From Dactylosporangium sucinum (GTDB taxonomy: Bacteria; Actinomycetota; Actinomycetes; Mycobacteriales; Micromonosporaceae): 64,000 bases of DNA. The stretch spans positions 22,418 to 86,417 of the forward strand of contig NZ_BMPI01000050.1 in assembly GCF_014647515.1 (NCBI RefSeq), written 5' to 3'. Below the pieces are notes generated by a model that was not told the DNA's origin, did not search any database, and saw only the letters and a list, made by a program, of their open reading frames with translations. Position numbers and translations under genes: made by a program. Below, piece after piece: positions 17,472 to 25,065 of the stretch. Position 1 is the stretch's first letter; each line of letters begins with the position of its first letter.

Positions 17472-18609
17472 TGGCCTGACCACCGCCCTCGCACATCGTC
17501 TGCAGGCCGTAGCGGCCACCGGTCTGCTCCAGCGCGTTGAGCAACGTCGCCATCAGCCGCGCCCCGGAGGCGCCGAGGGGGTGCCCGAGCGCGATCGCGC
17601 CGCCGTTGACGTTGACCTTCGCCGGATCTGCGCCGAGCTCGCGGTTCCAGGCCAGCACGACCGGGGCGAACGCCTCGTTGATCTCGACCAGGTCGATGTC
17701 GTCGATCGTCAGCCCGCTGCGCTCCAGGGCGTGCCTGGTGGCCGGGATCGGTGCCGTCAGCATGAGGACCGGATCGTCGCCGCGCACCGACATGTGGTGG
17801 ATGCGGGCCCGAGGGGTGAGGCCGTGCTCCCGCACCGCCCGCTCGGAGGCGATGAGCAGCGCCCCGGCCCCGTCCGAGATCTGCGACGACACCGCCGCGG
17901 TCATGCGGCCGCCCGGCGTCAGCGGCTTGAGCGACGCCATTCTCTCCAGGCTGGTGTCGGTCCGAGGCCCCTCGTCGTCGGTGACGTCGCCGTACTGCAC
18001 GATCTCGGCCTTGAAGCGCCCATCCGCGCGGGCGGCGACGGCGCGACGGTGGCTCGACAGGGCGAACTCCTCCATCGCCTCCCGGCTGATGCCCCACCGC
18101 TCGGCGATCAGCTCCGCGGCGCGGAACTGGCTGATCTCCTCGCCGCCGTACCGCCCGGCCCAGCGGACGGATCCGGTGTAGGGGTCGGCGGGCAGCCCGA
18201 TGTGCTGGCCGATGGAGGTCGACGCGGTGATCGGCACCAGGCTCATGTTCTGGACCCCGCCCGCGACGACGAGGTCTTGGGTGCCGCTCAGCACGCCCTG
18301 GGCCGCGAAGTGCACCGCCTGCTGCGAGGACCCGCATTGACGGTCGATCGTCACGCCGGGCACGTGCTCCGGGAACCCGGCCGCCAGCCAGCAGTTGCGG
18401 GCGATGTCCGAGGACTGGGGCCCGATCTGGTCGAGACAGCCGAAGACGACGTCCTCGACCGCGCCCGGGTCGATGCCGGTCCGCGCGACCAACGCCTCCA
18501 GCACGTGCGCGCCGAGGTCGAGCGGGTGTACTGCGGCCAGACCGCCGCCGCGCCTGCCCACGGGTGTGCGGACCGCGTCGACGATGTACGCCGTGGTCGG
18601 GTGAATCAT
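17446..18609 (-). CDS. acetyl-CoA acetyltransferase (thiolase)
   Basis: Degradative-type thiolase of 387 residues. The acyl-accepting Cys92 lies in DRQCGSSQQAVHFAAQ, the catalytic His is in GHPLGASGARL and the second Cys in MCEGGGQAN. It would cleave a 3-ketoacyl-CoA at the end of a beta-oxidation round. ATG at 18609 has no Shine-Dalgarno sequence; a TACGAT hexamer ends 6 nt before it, which is what a leaderless mRNA would need. It is divergent from the binding-protein gene at 18666. Confidence 0.92.
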   Translation of the reverse strand: MIHPTTAYIVDAVRTPVGRRGGGLAAVHPLDLGAHVLEALVARTGIDPGAVEDVVFGCLDQIGPQSSDIARNCWLAAGFPEHVPGVTIDRQCGSSQQAVHFAAQGVLSGTQDLVVAGGVQNMSLVPITASTSIGQHIGLPADPYTGSVRWAGRYGGEEISQFRAAELIAERWGISREAMEEFALSSHRRAVAARADGRFKAEIVQYGDVTDDEGPRTDTSLERMASLKPLTPGGRMTAAVSSQISDGAGALLIASERAVREHGLTPRARIHHMSVRGDDPVLMLTAPIPATRHALERSGLTIDDIDLVEINEAFAPVVLAWNRELGADPAKVNVNGGAIALGHPLGASGARLMATLLNALEQTGGRYGLQTMCEGGGQANVTIIERL

Positions 18610-18640
18610 GCGCACATCGTAGACCCGGCTGGACGTCTCA

Positions 18641-18658
18641 TGTCTAGCCTGGTTAACT
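18641..18658. promoter_or_regulatory. operator-like site between thiolase and binding-protein genes
   Basis: TGTCTAG-CCTG-GTTAACT, the weakest of the nine related sites. It lies in the 56-bp divergent region between starts at 18609 and 18666, and only 8 nt before the second start. Listed because of its position and half-site, not its symmetry. Confidence 0.3.
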
Positions 18659-18665
18659 TTCATGC

Positions 18666-19697
18666 ATGATGTCACCCATACCTGTCGGGGTGCTGTTGGA
18701 CCAGCACCTCGCCGAGGTCGAGCGTTCGCACCGGGACGGTCTGGCCGCCGGGCTCGACGCCGCGGGTCTCGACCGCCCCTACGAGCTCGTCGTGGCACAG
18801 ACCGACGCCCTACCGGCCGGAACCTCCAAGTCGCTGCGCGAGGGCTTCGAGCGGCTCCGCGACGCAGGTGTCGTCGCGATCGTCGGACCCGCCGTGACCG
18901 ACAACTGCCTGCTGTCCCGCGTCCTCGCCGACCGTGCGGAGCTGCCGCTGCTCAACTGGTCGGGGCACGAGCAGACCCGGAGCCGCTACAGCTTCCATTA
19001 CCAGGTGGGCTCACTGGAGGAGGAACCGGCGCTGATCGTCGACCGGTTGGTGGCGCAGGGTCGCACGCACGTCGCGCTCGTCTTCGACCGGTCGGAGATC
19101 GGGGCGAGCTATCTGCGCTGGTTCGAACGCCGCGCGCAGCCGGCCGGTGTCACGGTCGCCGGGCGGGCCGGCATCTCGCCCACCACACAGGACACGACCA
19201 AGGAGGTGCAGGAGCTGCGCGCGACCGGGGTGGACACGCTCGTGTACCTCGGCCTCGGCCACAGCGCGGTCGCCGTCGCGAGCGCGCTGCGGGCCGGCGG
19301 CTGGCAGCCACAGGTCTTCACCAACACGGCGCTCATGTACGGGCACATGCACCCCGAGCGCAGGCCGATGTGGGAGGGCTGGGTGTACGTGGACATGTAC
19401 GCCGACGACAACCTCGTGCTACGCGAGCTCCGCGAGCGCGACCCGCAGCCTTGGCAGGACAACCCGATCGGCATCTGCTCCTACGACATGGGCCGTCTGC
19501 TCGGCGAGGCGCTCCGGCTGGCGCCCCACCTCAACCCCGACGGCGTCCTGGAGGGCCTCCAGCAGGTCAAGCAGGTTCCGGCGGCGGCCGGCCACGGGGG
19601 CACGACGATGACGTTCGGCTCGTGGGACCGCGCGGCGCTCAAGGGCGACTACCTCGTCAGCCGGGTGTGGCGCGGCGGCCGGTCGGAGCAGGCTTGA
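18666..19697 (+). CDS. ABC-type branched-chain binding-protein homologue without signal peptide
   Basis: Type I periplasmic-binding fold protein of 343 residues. It starts with IPVGVLLDQHLAEVERSHRDG, then IVGPAVTDNCLLSR and the ligand-site region LPLLNWSGHEQ, and ends with a MTFGSWDRAALKGDYLVSRV strand. There is no signal peptide, lipobox or hydrophobic N-terminus, and no membrane or ATPase gene beside it. It may therefore be a cytoplasmic ligand sensor or ligand carrier rather than a transporter part. Its stop overlaps the next gene (LLM oxidoreductase) as TTGA, so the two proteins are made together. Confidence 0.8.
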   Translation: MMSPIPVGVLLDQHLAEVERSHRDGLAAGLDAAGLDRPYELVVAQTDALPAGTSKSLREGFERLRDAGVVAIVGPAVTDNCLLSRVLADRAELPLLNWSGHEQTRSRYSFHYQVGSLEEEPALIVDRLVAQGRTHVALVFDRSEIGASYLRWFERRAQPAGVTVAGRAGISPTTQDTTKEVQELRATGVDTLVYLGLGHSAVAVASALRAGGWQPQVFTNTALMYGHMHPERRPMWEGWVYVDMYADDNLVLRELRERDPQPWQDNPIGICSYDMGRLLGEALRLAPHLNPDGVLEGLQQVKQVPAAAGHGGTTMTFGSWDRAALKGDYLVSRVWRGGRSEQA

Positions 19698-20725
19698 TCG
19701 TCGACATCGCCGCGGCCGACGACGCCGGCCGCCTGCCCGACATCGCCCAGGCGGCCGAGCACGACGGGTACGACGGCGTCTGGGTCGGCGAGACCAGGCA
19801 TGACGTCTTCCTGCAGTGCCTGCGCGCGGTGTCCGCCACCGGCCGGATCCAGGTGGGCTCCGGCATCGCGATCGCCTTCGCCCGATCCCCCATGACCGTG
19901 GCGTACCAGGCCAACGATCTCCAACTCGCCTCGCGGGGCCGCTTCGTGCTCGGGCTCGGCACCCAGGTGCGGGCCCACGTCGAGCGGCGCTTCGCCATGC
20001 CCTGGGGCGCGCCGGCCGCCCGGGCCCGGGACTACGTCGCGGCGGTCCGCTCCGTCTGGCACAGCTGGGCCACCGGCGACAAGCTCGACTTCCGGGGCGA
20101 CTTCTACCAGCTCACGCTCATGAACGAGTTCTTCTCCCCCGGCCCGAACCCGCACGGCCCGCCGCCGATCTACCTCGCGGCGGTCGGCGACGGTCTCACC
20201 CGCGTCGCGGGCGAGGTGGCGGACGGGCTCGTCGCGCACGCGTTCAGCACGAGTGGGTACCTGCGCGAGCACACGCTGCCCATCGCGTCCGAGGGCTTCA
20301 CGAAGGCCGGGCGGGGCCGTGAGAACTTCGTGCTGAGCGCGACGGTGACGGTGGCTACGGGCACGAGCGACGAGGAGATCGCCCTTGCCGTGCGTGCGGC
20401 CAGAAAGCGGATCGCGTTCTACGGCTCGACTCCGGCGTATCGCGGCGTGCTCGCCCACCACGGCTGGGGCGACCTCGCGGAGGATCTCGCCGCAGAGGCG
20501 CGGCAGGTCGACGATCCCGACCGCTGGGAAACGATGACGGCCATGATCGATGATGAGGTCCTCAACGCGTTCGCCGTGTGCGGCGCGGTCGACGACGTCG
20601 CCAAGGAGATCGTCACGCGGTACCGCGGCGTCGCCGACCGGGTCACCCTCTACGCGCAGGGGGACGCCGCGCAGCCGCACCTCGTGACGATCGCACGAGC
20701 ACTCCAACGGAAGGGCACGTCATGA
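19694..20725 (+). CDS. LLM-class flavin-dependent (F420) oxidoreductase
   Basis: Luciferase-like TIM-barrel oxidoreductase of about 343 residues. Marks are HDGYDGVWVGET, IQVGSGIAIAFARSPMTVAYQAND, RFVLGLGTQVRAHVERRFAMPW and PPIYLAAVGDGLTRVAGEVADG. A TTG start at 19694 overlaps the previous stop, and the frame upstream is shadow of the binding-protein gene. The stop overlaps the enoyl-CoA hydratase start as ATGA, so binding protein, oxidoreductase and hydratase form one coupled operon. The substrate is unknown; the island context suggests a CoA ester or ring ketone. Confidence 0.85.
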   Translation: MIVDIAAADDAGRLPDIAQAAEHDGYDGVWVGETRHDVFLQCLRAVSATGRIQVGSGIAIAFARSPMTVAYQANDLQLASRGRFVLGLGTQVRAHVERRFAMPWGAPAARARDYVAAVRSVWHSWATGDKLDFRGDFYQLTLMNEFFSPGPNPHGPPPIYLAAVGDGLTRVAGEVADGLVAHAFSTSGYLREHTLPIASEGFTKAGRGRENFVLSATVTVATGTSDEEIALAVRAARKRIAFYGSTPAYRGVLAHHGWGDLAEDLAAEARQVDDPDRWETMTAMIDDEVLNAFAVCGAVDDVAKEIVTRYRGVADRVTLYAQGDAAQPHLVTIARALQRKGTS

Positions 20726-21468
20726 ACACCGGCACCGCCGAAACCGCACCGGTCCTCGTCGAGTGGCACGATGACGTGGCGCTCGTGACGATGCATCGCC
20801 CGGCGAAGCGCAATGCGCTGAGCCGGGCCATGGCCGAGCAGCTGACGGCGGCGATGCGCTCATGCCAGGAAGCGGGCGCCATCGTGCTGACCGGAGCCGA
20901 CCCGGCGTTCTGCGCCGGCATGGACCTCGCGGAGGCCGACAAGGAGGGCTACATCACGCCGTCCTGGATCGTGCACACGTTCTACGAGTCGGTGGTTCCG
21001 CTGGTGGCGGCGGTGAACGGGCCGGCGATCACCGCGGGGCTCGAGATCGCCCTCGCCGCGGACTTCATCCTGGCCTCCGAGCGAGCCGTGTTCGCCGACA
21101 CCCACGGGCTCGTCGGTGCGGTGCCGGGCGGCGGCATCACGGTGCACCTGGCCGAGCGCACGACGACGGGCTTCGCCCGGCAGATGAGCCTCACCGGTAT
21201 GCAGGTGGACTCGGCGACCGCGCTGCGCACCGGCCTCGCCAACGAGGTCTACCCCCACGCCGAGCTGCTGCCCGCCGCCCTCGGCGTGGGCAGGCGGATC
21301 GCCGCGATGCCACGCGCCGCCTCCCGCGCCGTCAAGCGGATGTACGACGAGGTCGACGGTCTGCGCATGAACGCCGGGCTGGAGCGGGAACGCGAGCTCT
21401 TCGCCGCGTTCACTGCGACGTCGGCCGCCGACTTCGCCGGCTTCCACCGGCGCATCCGGTCCAAGTGA
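20722..21468 (+). CDS. enoyl-CoA hydratase/isomerase family protein
   Basis: Crotonase-fold protein of 248 residues. The oxyanion-hole segments (AFCAGMDLA and AAVNGPAITAGLEIALAADF) are present. The first catalytic glutamate corresponds to Glu108 in AGLEIA, while the second position, usually Glu in a PE..G..PG motif, reads THGLVGAVPGG with His128. Loss of one glutamate occurs in some subfamilies and may mean an isomerase, hydrolase or altered hydratase. It is the last gene of a three-gene coupled operon and ends 16 nt before a convergent short-chain dehydrogenase gene. Confidence 0.87.
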   Translation: MNTGTAETAPVLVEWHDDVALVTMHRPAKRNALSRAMAEQLTAAMRSCQEAGAIVLTGADPAFCAGMDLAEADKEGYITPSWIVHTFYESVVPLVAAVNGPAITAGLEIALAADFILASERAVFADTHGLVGAVPGGGITVHLAERTTTGFARQMSLTGMQVDSATALRTGLANEVYPHAELLPAALGVGRRIAAMPRAASRAVKRMYDEVDGLRMNAGLERERELFAAFTATSAADFAGFHRRIRSK

Positions 21469-21483
21469 CCCCGCCGTCGGAGG

Positions 21484-22221
21484 CTACAGACGAGCGGTCC
21501 GTCCCCCGTCGACCGCCAGCACCTGGCCGGTGACGATGCCGGCCTCGGGCGCCAGGAAGTAGTCGATGGCGCGGGCGACCTCGATCTCGCGAACCGCGCG
21601 CGCGAACGGCACGCCGGCCAACCACTGGGCGCGATCCTCGGTGTTCGTGTCCTTGCCCAGCATCGCCTTTTCCATGACGCCCGGCGCGACGCAGTTGACG
21701 GTGATCCGGTAGGGCGCCAACGCGACGGCGGCCTGCCGCGTCAGGGCGATCACGCCACCCTTGGACGCGGAGTACGCGGCGTGCGTCGCATTCCCGCGCA
21801 GCCCGACGATGGAAGCCACGTTGACGATCCGGCCGCCGCCGGACCGGCGCAGCGCGGGCGCGACCGCGGACATCCCGAGGGCCAGGCCGATCACGTTGAC
21901 GTCGAGGACTCTCCGCCACTCAGCCACGTCAACGTCGAGGACCGAGTCGGGGCCGTCGGTGACCGTCGCGGCCACGTTGACGAGTGCGTCCACGCCACCG
22001 AACCGGTCGCGGGCCTGCGCCACCGCGTCGCACCACGAGCCGGGATCGGTCACGTCGAGCACCGTCGCGATCGCGTCGTGGCCGCGGCCCGCCAGACCCT
22101 GCGCCACCGCCGACGGATCGTTGATGTCGGCGCAGACGACCCGCTTCCCCGACTCGGCCAGCAACGAACAGACTTCCTGACCCATGGCACCGGCGGCGCC
22201 GGTCACGAGCACGACGCTCAT
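21484..22221 (-). CDS. short-chain dehydrogenase/reductase
   Basis: Classical SDR of 245 residues. It starts SVVLVTGAAGAMGQEV, lacks the usual NNAG (VNVAA instead), and has Ser in VNVASIVG, then YSASK and VDGG near the end. ATG at 22221 is preferred over a longer frame because GGAAGGAC precedes it at 8 nt. It is divergent from another SDR gene with a symmetric operator-like site between. Substrate unknown. Confidence 0.85.
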   Translation of the reverse strand: MSVVLVTGAAGAMGQEVCSLLAESGKRVVCADINDPSAVAQGLAGRGHDAIATVLDVTDPGSWCDAVAQARDRFGGVDALVNVAATVTDGPDSVLDVDVAEWRRVLDVNVIGLALGMSAVAPALRRSGGGRIVNVASIVGLRGNATHAAYSASKGGVIALTRQAAVALAPYRITVNCVAPGVMEKAMLGKDTNTEDRAQWLAGVPFARAVREIEVARAIDYFLAPEAGIVTGQVLAVDGGRTARL

Positions 22222-22263
22222 CGCGCAACGTCCTTCCGTCGAACGGGTGCGGTCCCGATCGAC

Positions 22264-22281
22264 ATCATAGATACCTATGTT
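22264..22281. promoter_or_regulatory. operator-like inverted repeat between two divergent SDR genes
   Basis: ATCATAG-ATAC-CTATGTT, with a perfect CATAG/CTATG core and 4-bp spacer. It is centred between starts at 22221 and 22305. It belongs to the nine-site family of the island. Confidence 0.5.
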
Positions 22282-22304
22282 GACGATGACGAGAGGGGTG
22301 GGTA

Positions 22305-23084
22305 GTGTGTGAGCGCATGGCGGGAGGTCGAGGGTTGCAGGGGTCAACGTTCTTCGTGACCGGTGGCAACACCGGCATCGGCCTCGCGACCGCCAAGCTC
22401 TTCGCGAGCCACGGCGCGAATATCGCCATCCTCTCGCTCGGCGCCGACCTCAACGCAGCGGCGGAGCGCGAGATCAGCGAGCTCGGCGTCGAATGTCTCG
22501 CCATCACCGGAGACGTCACCAAGCGCGACGACGTGGAGGACGCGGTCGAGCGGGTGGTCGCCCGCTTCGGGCGCCTCGACTACGCGTTCAACAACGCCGG
22601 CATCCCCCAGCGTCCCTCGTACATCGGCGAACAGAGCGAAGAGGAGTTCGACACCCTGGTCGCCGTGGACATCAAGGGCGTCTGGCTCGCGATGCGCTAC
22701 GAGATCCCCGCGATGCTGGCCGGCGGACGCCCGGGCGCGATCGTCAACTCCGCGTCGGCCGCCGGCATCAAGGCGCCCTACCGCCAGCTCATCTACGCCG
22801 CCTGCAAGCACGCGGTCGTCGGCCTGACCAAGGGCGCGGCGTTCGACCATGCGGCCGACGGCATCCGGGTCAACGCGATCGCGCCCGGCATCGTCAACAC
22901 GGAGATGATCCGGCGGTACGCCGAAGCGAACCCGGACCACTGGGACCAGGTCCTGGAGCAGCACATCATGGGAACGACCGCCGAGCCCGAGGACGTGGCG
23001 GCGGCGGTGCTCTTCCTGTGCCGCGACGCCGCCAAGACGACCGGCACTGTCTTCACGATCGACTCGGGCCGGCTCCTCTACTGA
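22305..23084 (+). CDS. short-chain dehydrogenase/reductase
   Basis: Classical SDR of 259 residues with FFVTGGNTGIGLATAKLFA, FNNAGIPQR, a Ser in VNSASAAG and YAACK as active site. It is closely similar in layout and many motifs to the SDR at 23632 (VTGGN.GIGLATA, FNN.G..QR, ASA.GI), so the two look like an old duplication separated by a SnoaL-like gene. GTG at 22305 follows GAGAGGGG at 6 nt; an ATG four codons later is an alternative. It heads an operon of four plus-strand genes. Confidence 0.85.
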   Translation: MCERMAGGRGLQGSTFFVTGGNTGIGLATAKLFASHGANIAILSLGADLNAAAEREISELGVECLAITGDVTKRDDVEDAVERVVARFGRLDYAFNNAGIPQRPSYIGEQSEEEFDTLVAVDIKGVWLAMRYEIPAMLAGGRPGAIVNSASAAGIKAPYRQLIYAACKHAVVGLTKGAAFDHAADGIRVNAIAPGIVNTEMIRRYAEANPDHWDQVLEQHIMGTTAEPEDVAAAVLFLCRDAAKTTGTVFTIDSGRLLY

Positions 23085-23099
23085 CTTCGGGAGGCAGCA

Positions 23100-23597
23100 G
23101 TGCAATCCGACCCACGCCTGCAGGAGGCGCTGGACTACGTCGGCATCATCCGTGTCATCTCGTTGTACTCCCTCGGCCAGGACGGGCACCAGCGCGACAA
23201 CGCGATCCTCGAGCACTGGGACCGGGTGTTCGCGCCGGACGCGACCACGGACTACTCCGCCGCCGGGGCGCCTGTGTGCTCGTACCGTGAGCTGGCAGTG
23301 TGGATGCGGGGCGCGAATGGCAGGCCCGGCCGGATGTCGCGCTACGTCGGCTGGCAGCACATGCTGAGCATTCCCGTCGTCACCGTCGACGGGGACCGTG
23401 CGCACGCACGCACCGACTTCGCCGCGGTCCATCAGCTGCGGACCGACGGCCCCGGCGGCGCCCGGTCCGAGTCCCACGGCGCCTTCCACGACGACCTCGC
23501 CCGTGGCAAGGCCGGCTGGCGGATCACGCATCGCCGGCTGGAGGTCTACTTCGGCAACGAGCTGCACACCGTCAACCCGATGCTCCCCGCCCGCTGA
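23100..23597 (+). CDS. SnoaL-like (NTF2-fold) protein
   Basis: Protein of 165 residues with an NTF2/SnoaL-like cone fold pattern: an N-terminal helix (YVGIIRVISLYSLGQD), HWDRVFAPDATTDYS, and three C-terminal strands ending WRITHRRLEVYFGNE. Family members act as ketosteroid isomerase-like or dehydratase enzymes, or as small-ligand binders. The residue pattern does not settle which. GTG at 23100 has GGGAGG upstream. It sits between two similar SDR genes, 15 nt after the first, which suggests successive steps on one substrate. Confidence 0.7.
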   Translation: MQSDPRLQEALDYVGIIRVISLYSLGQDGHQRDNAILEHWDRVFAPDATTDYSAAGAPVCSYRELAVWMRGANGRPGRMSRYVGWQHMLSIPVVTVDGDRAHARTDFAAVHQLRTDGPGGARSESHGAFHDDLARGKAGWRITHRRLEVYFGNELHTVNPMLPAR

Positions 23598-23631
23598 GCC
23601 GCTCGCTCACCAACGAGACAGGACCCTGGAG

Positions 23632-24384
23632 ATGTCGCTGCACGGCAAGTCGTTGTTCGTCACCGGTGGCAACGCGGGCATCGGCCTGGCCACCGCCCTC
23701 GAGTTCGCGGCGCGGGGGGCCGACATCGCGATCTACGCACGGCGGGCCGACAAGAACGAGGAAGCCAAACAGGAGATCGAGAAGGCCGGCGTCCGCTGCA
23801 TCACGTTCACGGCCGACGCCACCGACGAGGCGAGCATCGCCGGCGCCGTCGACGAGACCGTCAAGACGTTCGGCGGGCTGCACTACGCGTTCAACAACGT
23901 CGGCGTCAGCCAGCGCGGGACACCGGTCGTCGACCTGTCCGTCGACGAGTACGAGTACCTGATGGACGGCAACGTAAAGTCCACGTTCCTGGCCATGAAG
24001 CACGAGATCCCGGCCATCCTGGCGACGGGGCGGGGCGGCGCGATCTGCAACAACGCCTCGGCCTCCGGGATTGCGCCGGTGGCCCAGCAGGCGTTGTACG
24101 GCGCGGCGAAGTTCGGCGTCATCGGCCTGACCAAGGCGGTGGCGCTGGAGTACGCCAAGGACGACCTCCGCGTCAACGTCGTCTGCCCCGGTGCCACGAC
24201 CGGTGACATGTTTCTGCGCTTCCGCGAGGAGTTCCCGGAGCACGCGGAGAAGGCCGCCGCCGCGCACCCAATGGCGCGGATCGGGCTGCGCGAGGAGGTC
24301 GCCCGGGCCGTCCTGTTCCTGTGCACCGGCGCCACGTTCACCACCGGGCTGGCCTTCACCGTCGACGGCGGCCGCAGCCTCTGA
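23632..24384 (+). CDS. short-chain dehydrogenase/reductase
   Basis: Classical SDR of 250 residues: SLFVTGGNAGIGLATALEFA, FNNVGVSQR, NNASASG, YGAAK and VDGGRSL at the end. It is the closest relative in the window of the SDR at 22305. ATG at 23632 is chosen because the frame upstream overlaps the SnoaL-like gene; an AGGA lies about 9 nt upstream. The next SDR-like gene starts 15 nt downstream. Confidence 0.86.
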   Translation: MSLHGKSLFVTGGNAGIGLATALEFAARGADIAIYARRADKNEEAKQEIEKAGVRCITFTADATDEASIAGAVDETVKTFGGLHYAFNNVGVSQRGTPVVDLSVDEYEYLMDGNVKSTFLAMKHEIPAILATGRGGAICNNASASGIAPVAQQALYGAAKFGVIGLTKAVALEYAKDDLRVNVVCPGATTGDMFLRFREEFPEHAEKAAAAHPMARIGLREEVARAVLFLCTGATFTTGLAFTVDGGRSL

Positions 24385-24399
24385 CTCGGGAGGAGCCAT

Positions 24400-25065
24400 A
24401 TGGAACAGCAGCGTCCCCGCGTTCTCGTCGTGGGCGGGACCGGCACCATCGGTCGAGCCGTCACCGAGTGCCTCGCGGACTCCTACGAGGTGATCGTCGC
24501 GGCCCGAGGTGGTGGCGACGTCCAGGTCGACGCCTCCGCGCTCGACTCCATCCACGCGATGTTCGCCGCCGTGGGGACGGTCGACGCGATCGTGTCGGCG
24601 TTCGGCCGGGCCGTGACGGGCGGGGTCGGGGCCCTGTCGACGTCCGACATCGAGGCGACCTTCACCGGCAAGGTGTTGCCACAGCTCAACCTCGCCCGGG
24701 TCGGGCTGGGTCATGTTCGCGACGGCGGCTCGATCACGCTGACCAGCGGGGTGCTGAGCAAGGAGCCGGTTGCCGGGTTCGCGGCCGTCGGGATGGCCAA
24801 CGGCGCCATCGACGGATTCTGCCGGGCAGCCGCGGCCGACCTCGGCGATCGGGTCCGCATCAACTGCGTGAGCCCGGTGTTCGTGCTCGAGTCGGGACCC
24901 GATCGGCAGCGACTGGGGCTCGACGACTCGCTGCTGCAGACTGCGGCGGAGACCGCGCTCGCCTATCGCACGGCGATCGAGAGCGGGCTGAGCGGCGTCA
25001 ACTTCGATCCGCGCCAGGCCCGGGCCGGGCATCCCGCAGCCGCGCAAGCACCCGATCGGGCGTGA
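24400..25065 (+). CDS. atypical short-chain dehydrogenase-like protein
   Basis: Protein of 221 residues with an SDR-type N-terminus (VLVVGGTGTIGRAVTECL) but a short form that lacks the YxxxK active site. A Ser is present in ITLTSGVLS, but the expected Tyr/Lys segment reads FAAVGMANGAIDGF. A few SDR subfamilies are built this way; it may still bind NAD(P) but catalysis by the classical triad is not possible. GGGAGGAG lies 5-6 nt before ATG. Its 3' end overlaps convergently by 68 nt with the molybdenum hydroxylase gene. Confidence 0.72.
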   Translation: MEQQRPRVLVVGGTGTIGRAVTECLADSYEVIVAARGGGDVQVDASALDSIHAMFAAVGTVDAIVSAFGRAVTGGVGALSTSDIEATFTGKVLPQLNLARVGLGHVRDGGSITLTSGVLSKEPVAGFAAVGMANGAIDGFCRAAAADLGDRVRINCVSPVFVLESGPDRQRLGLDDSLLQTAAETALAYRTAIESGLSGVNFDPRQARAGHPAAAQAPDRA

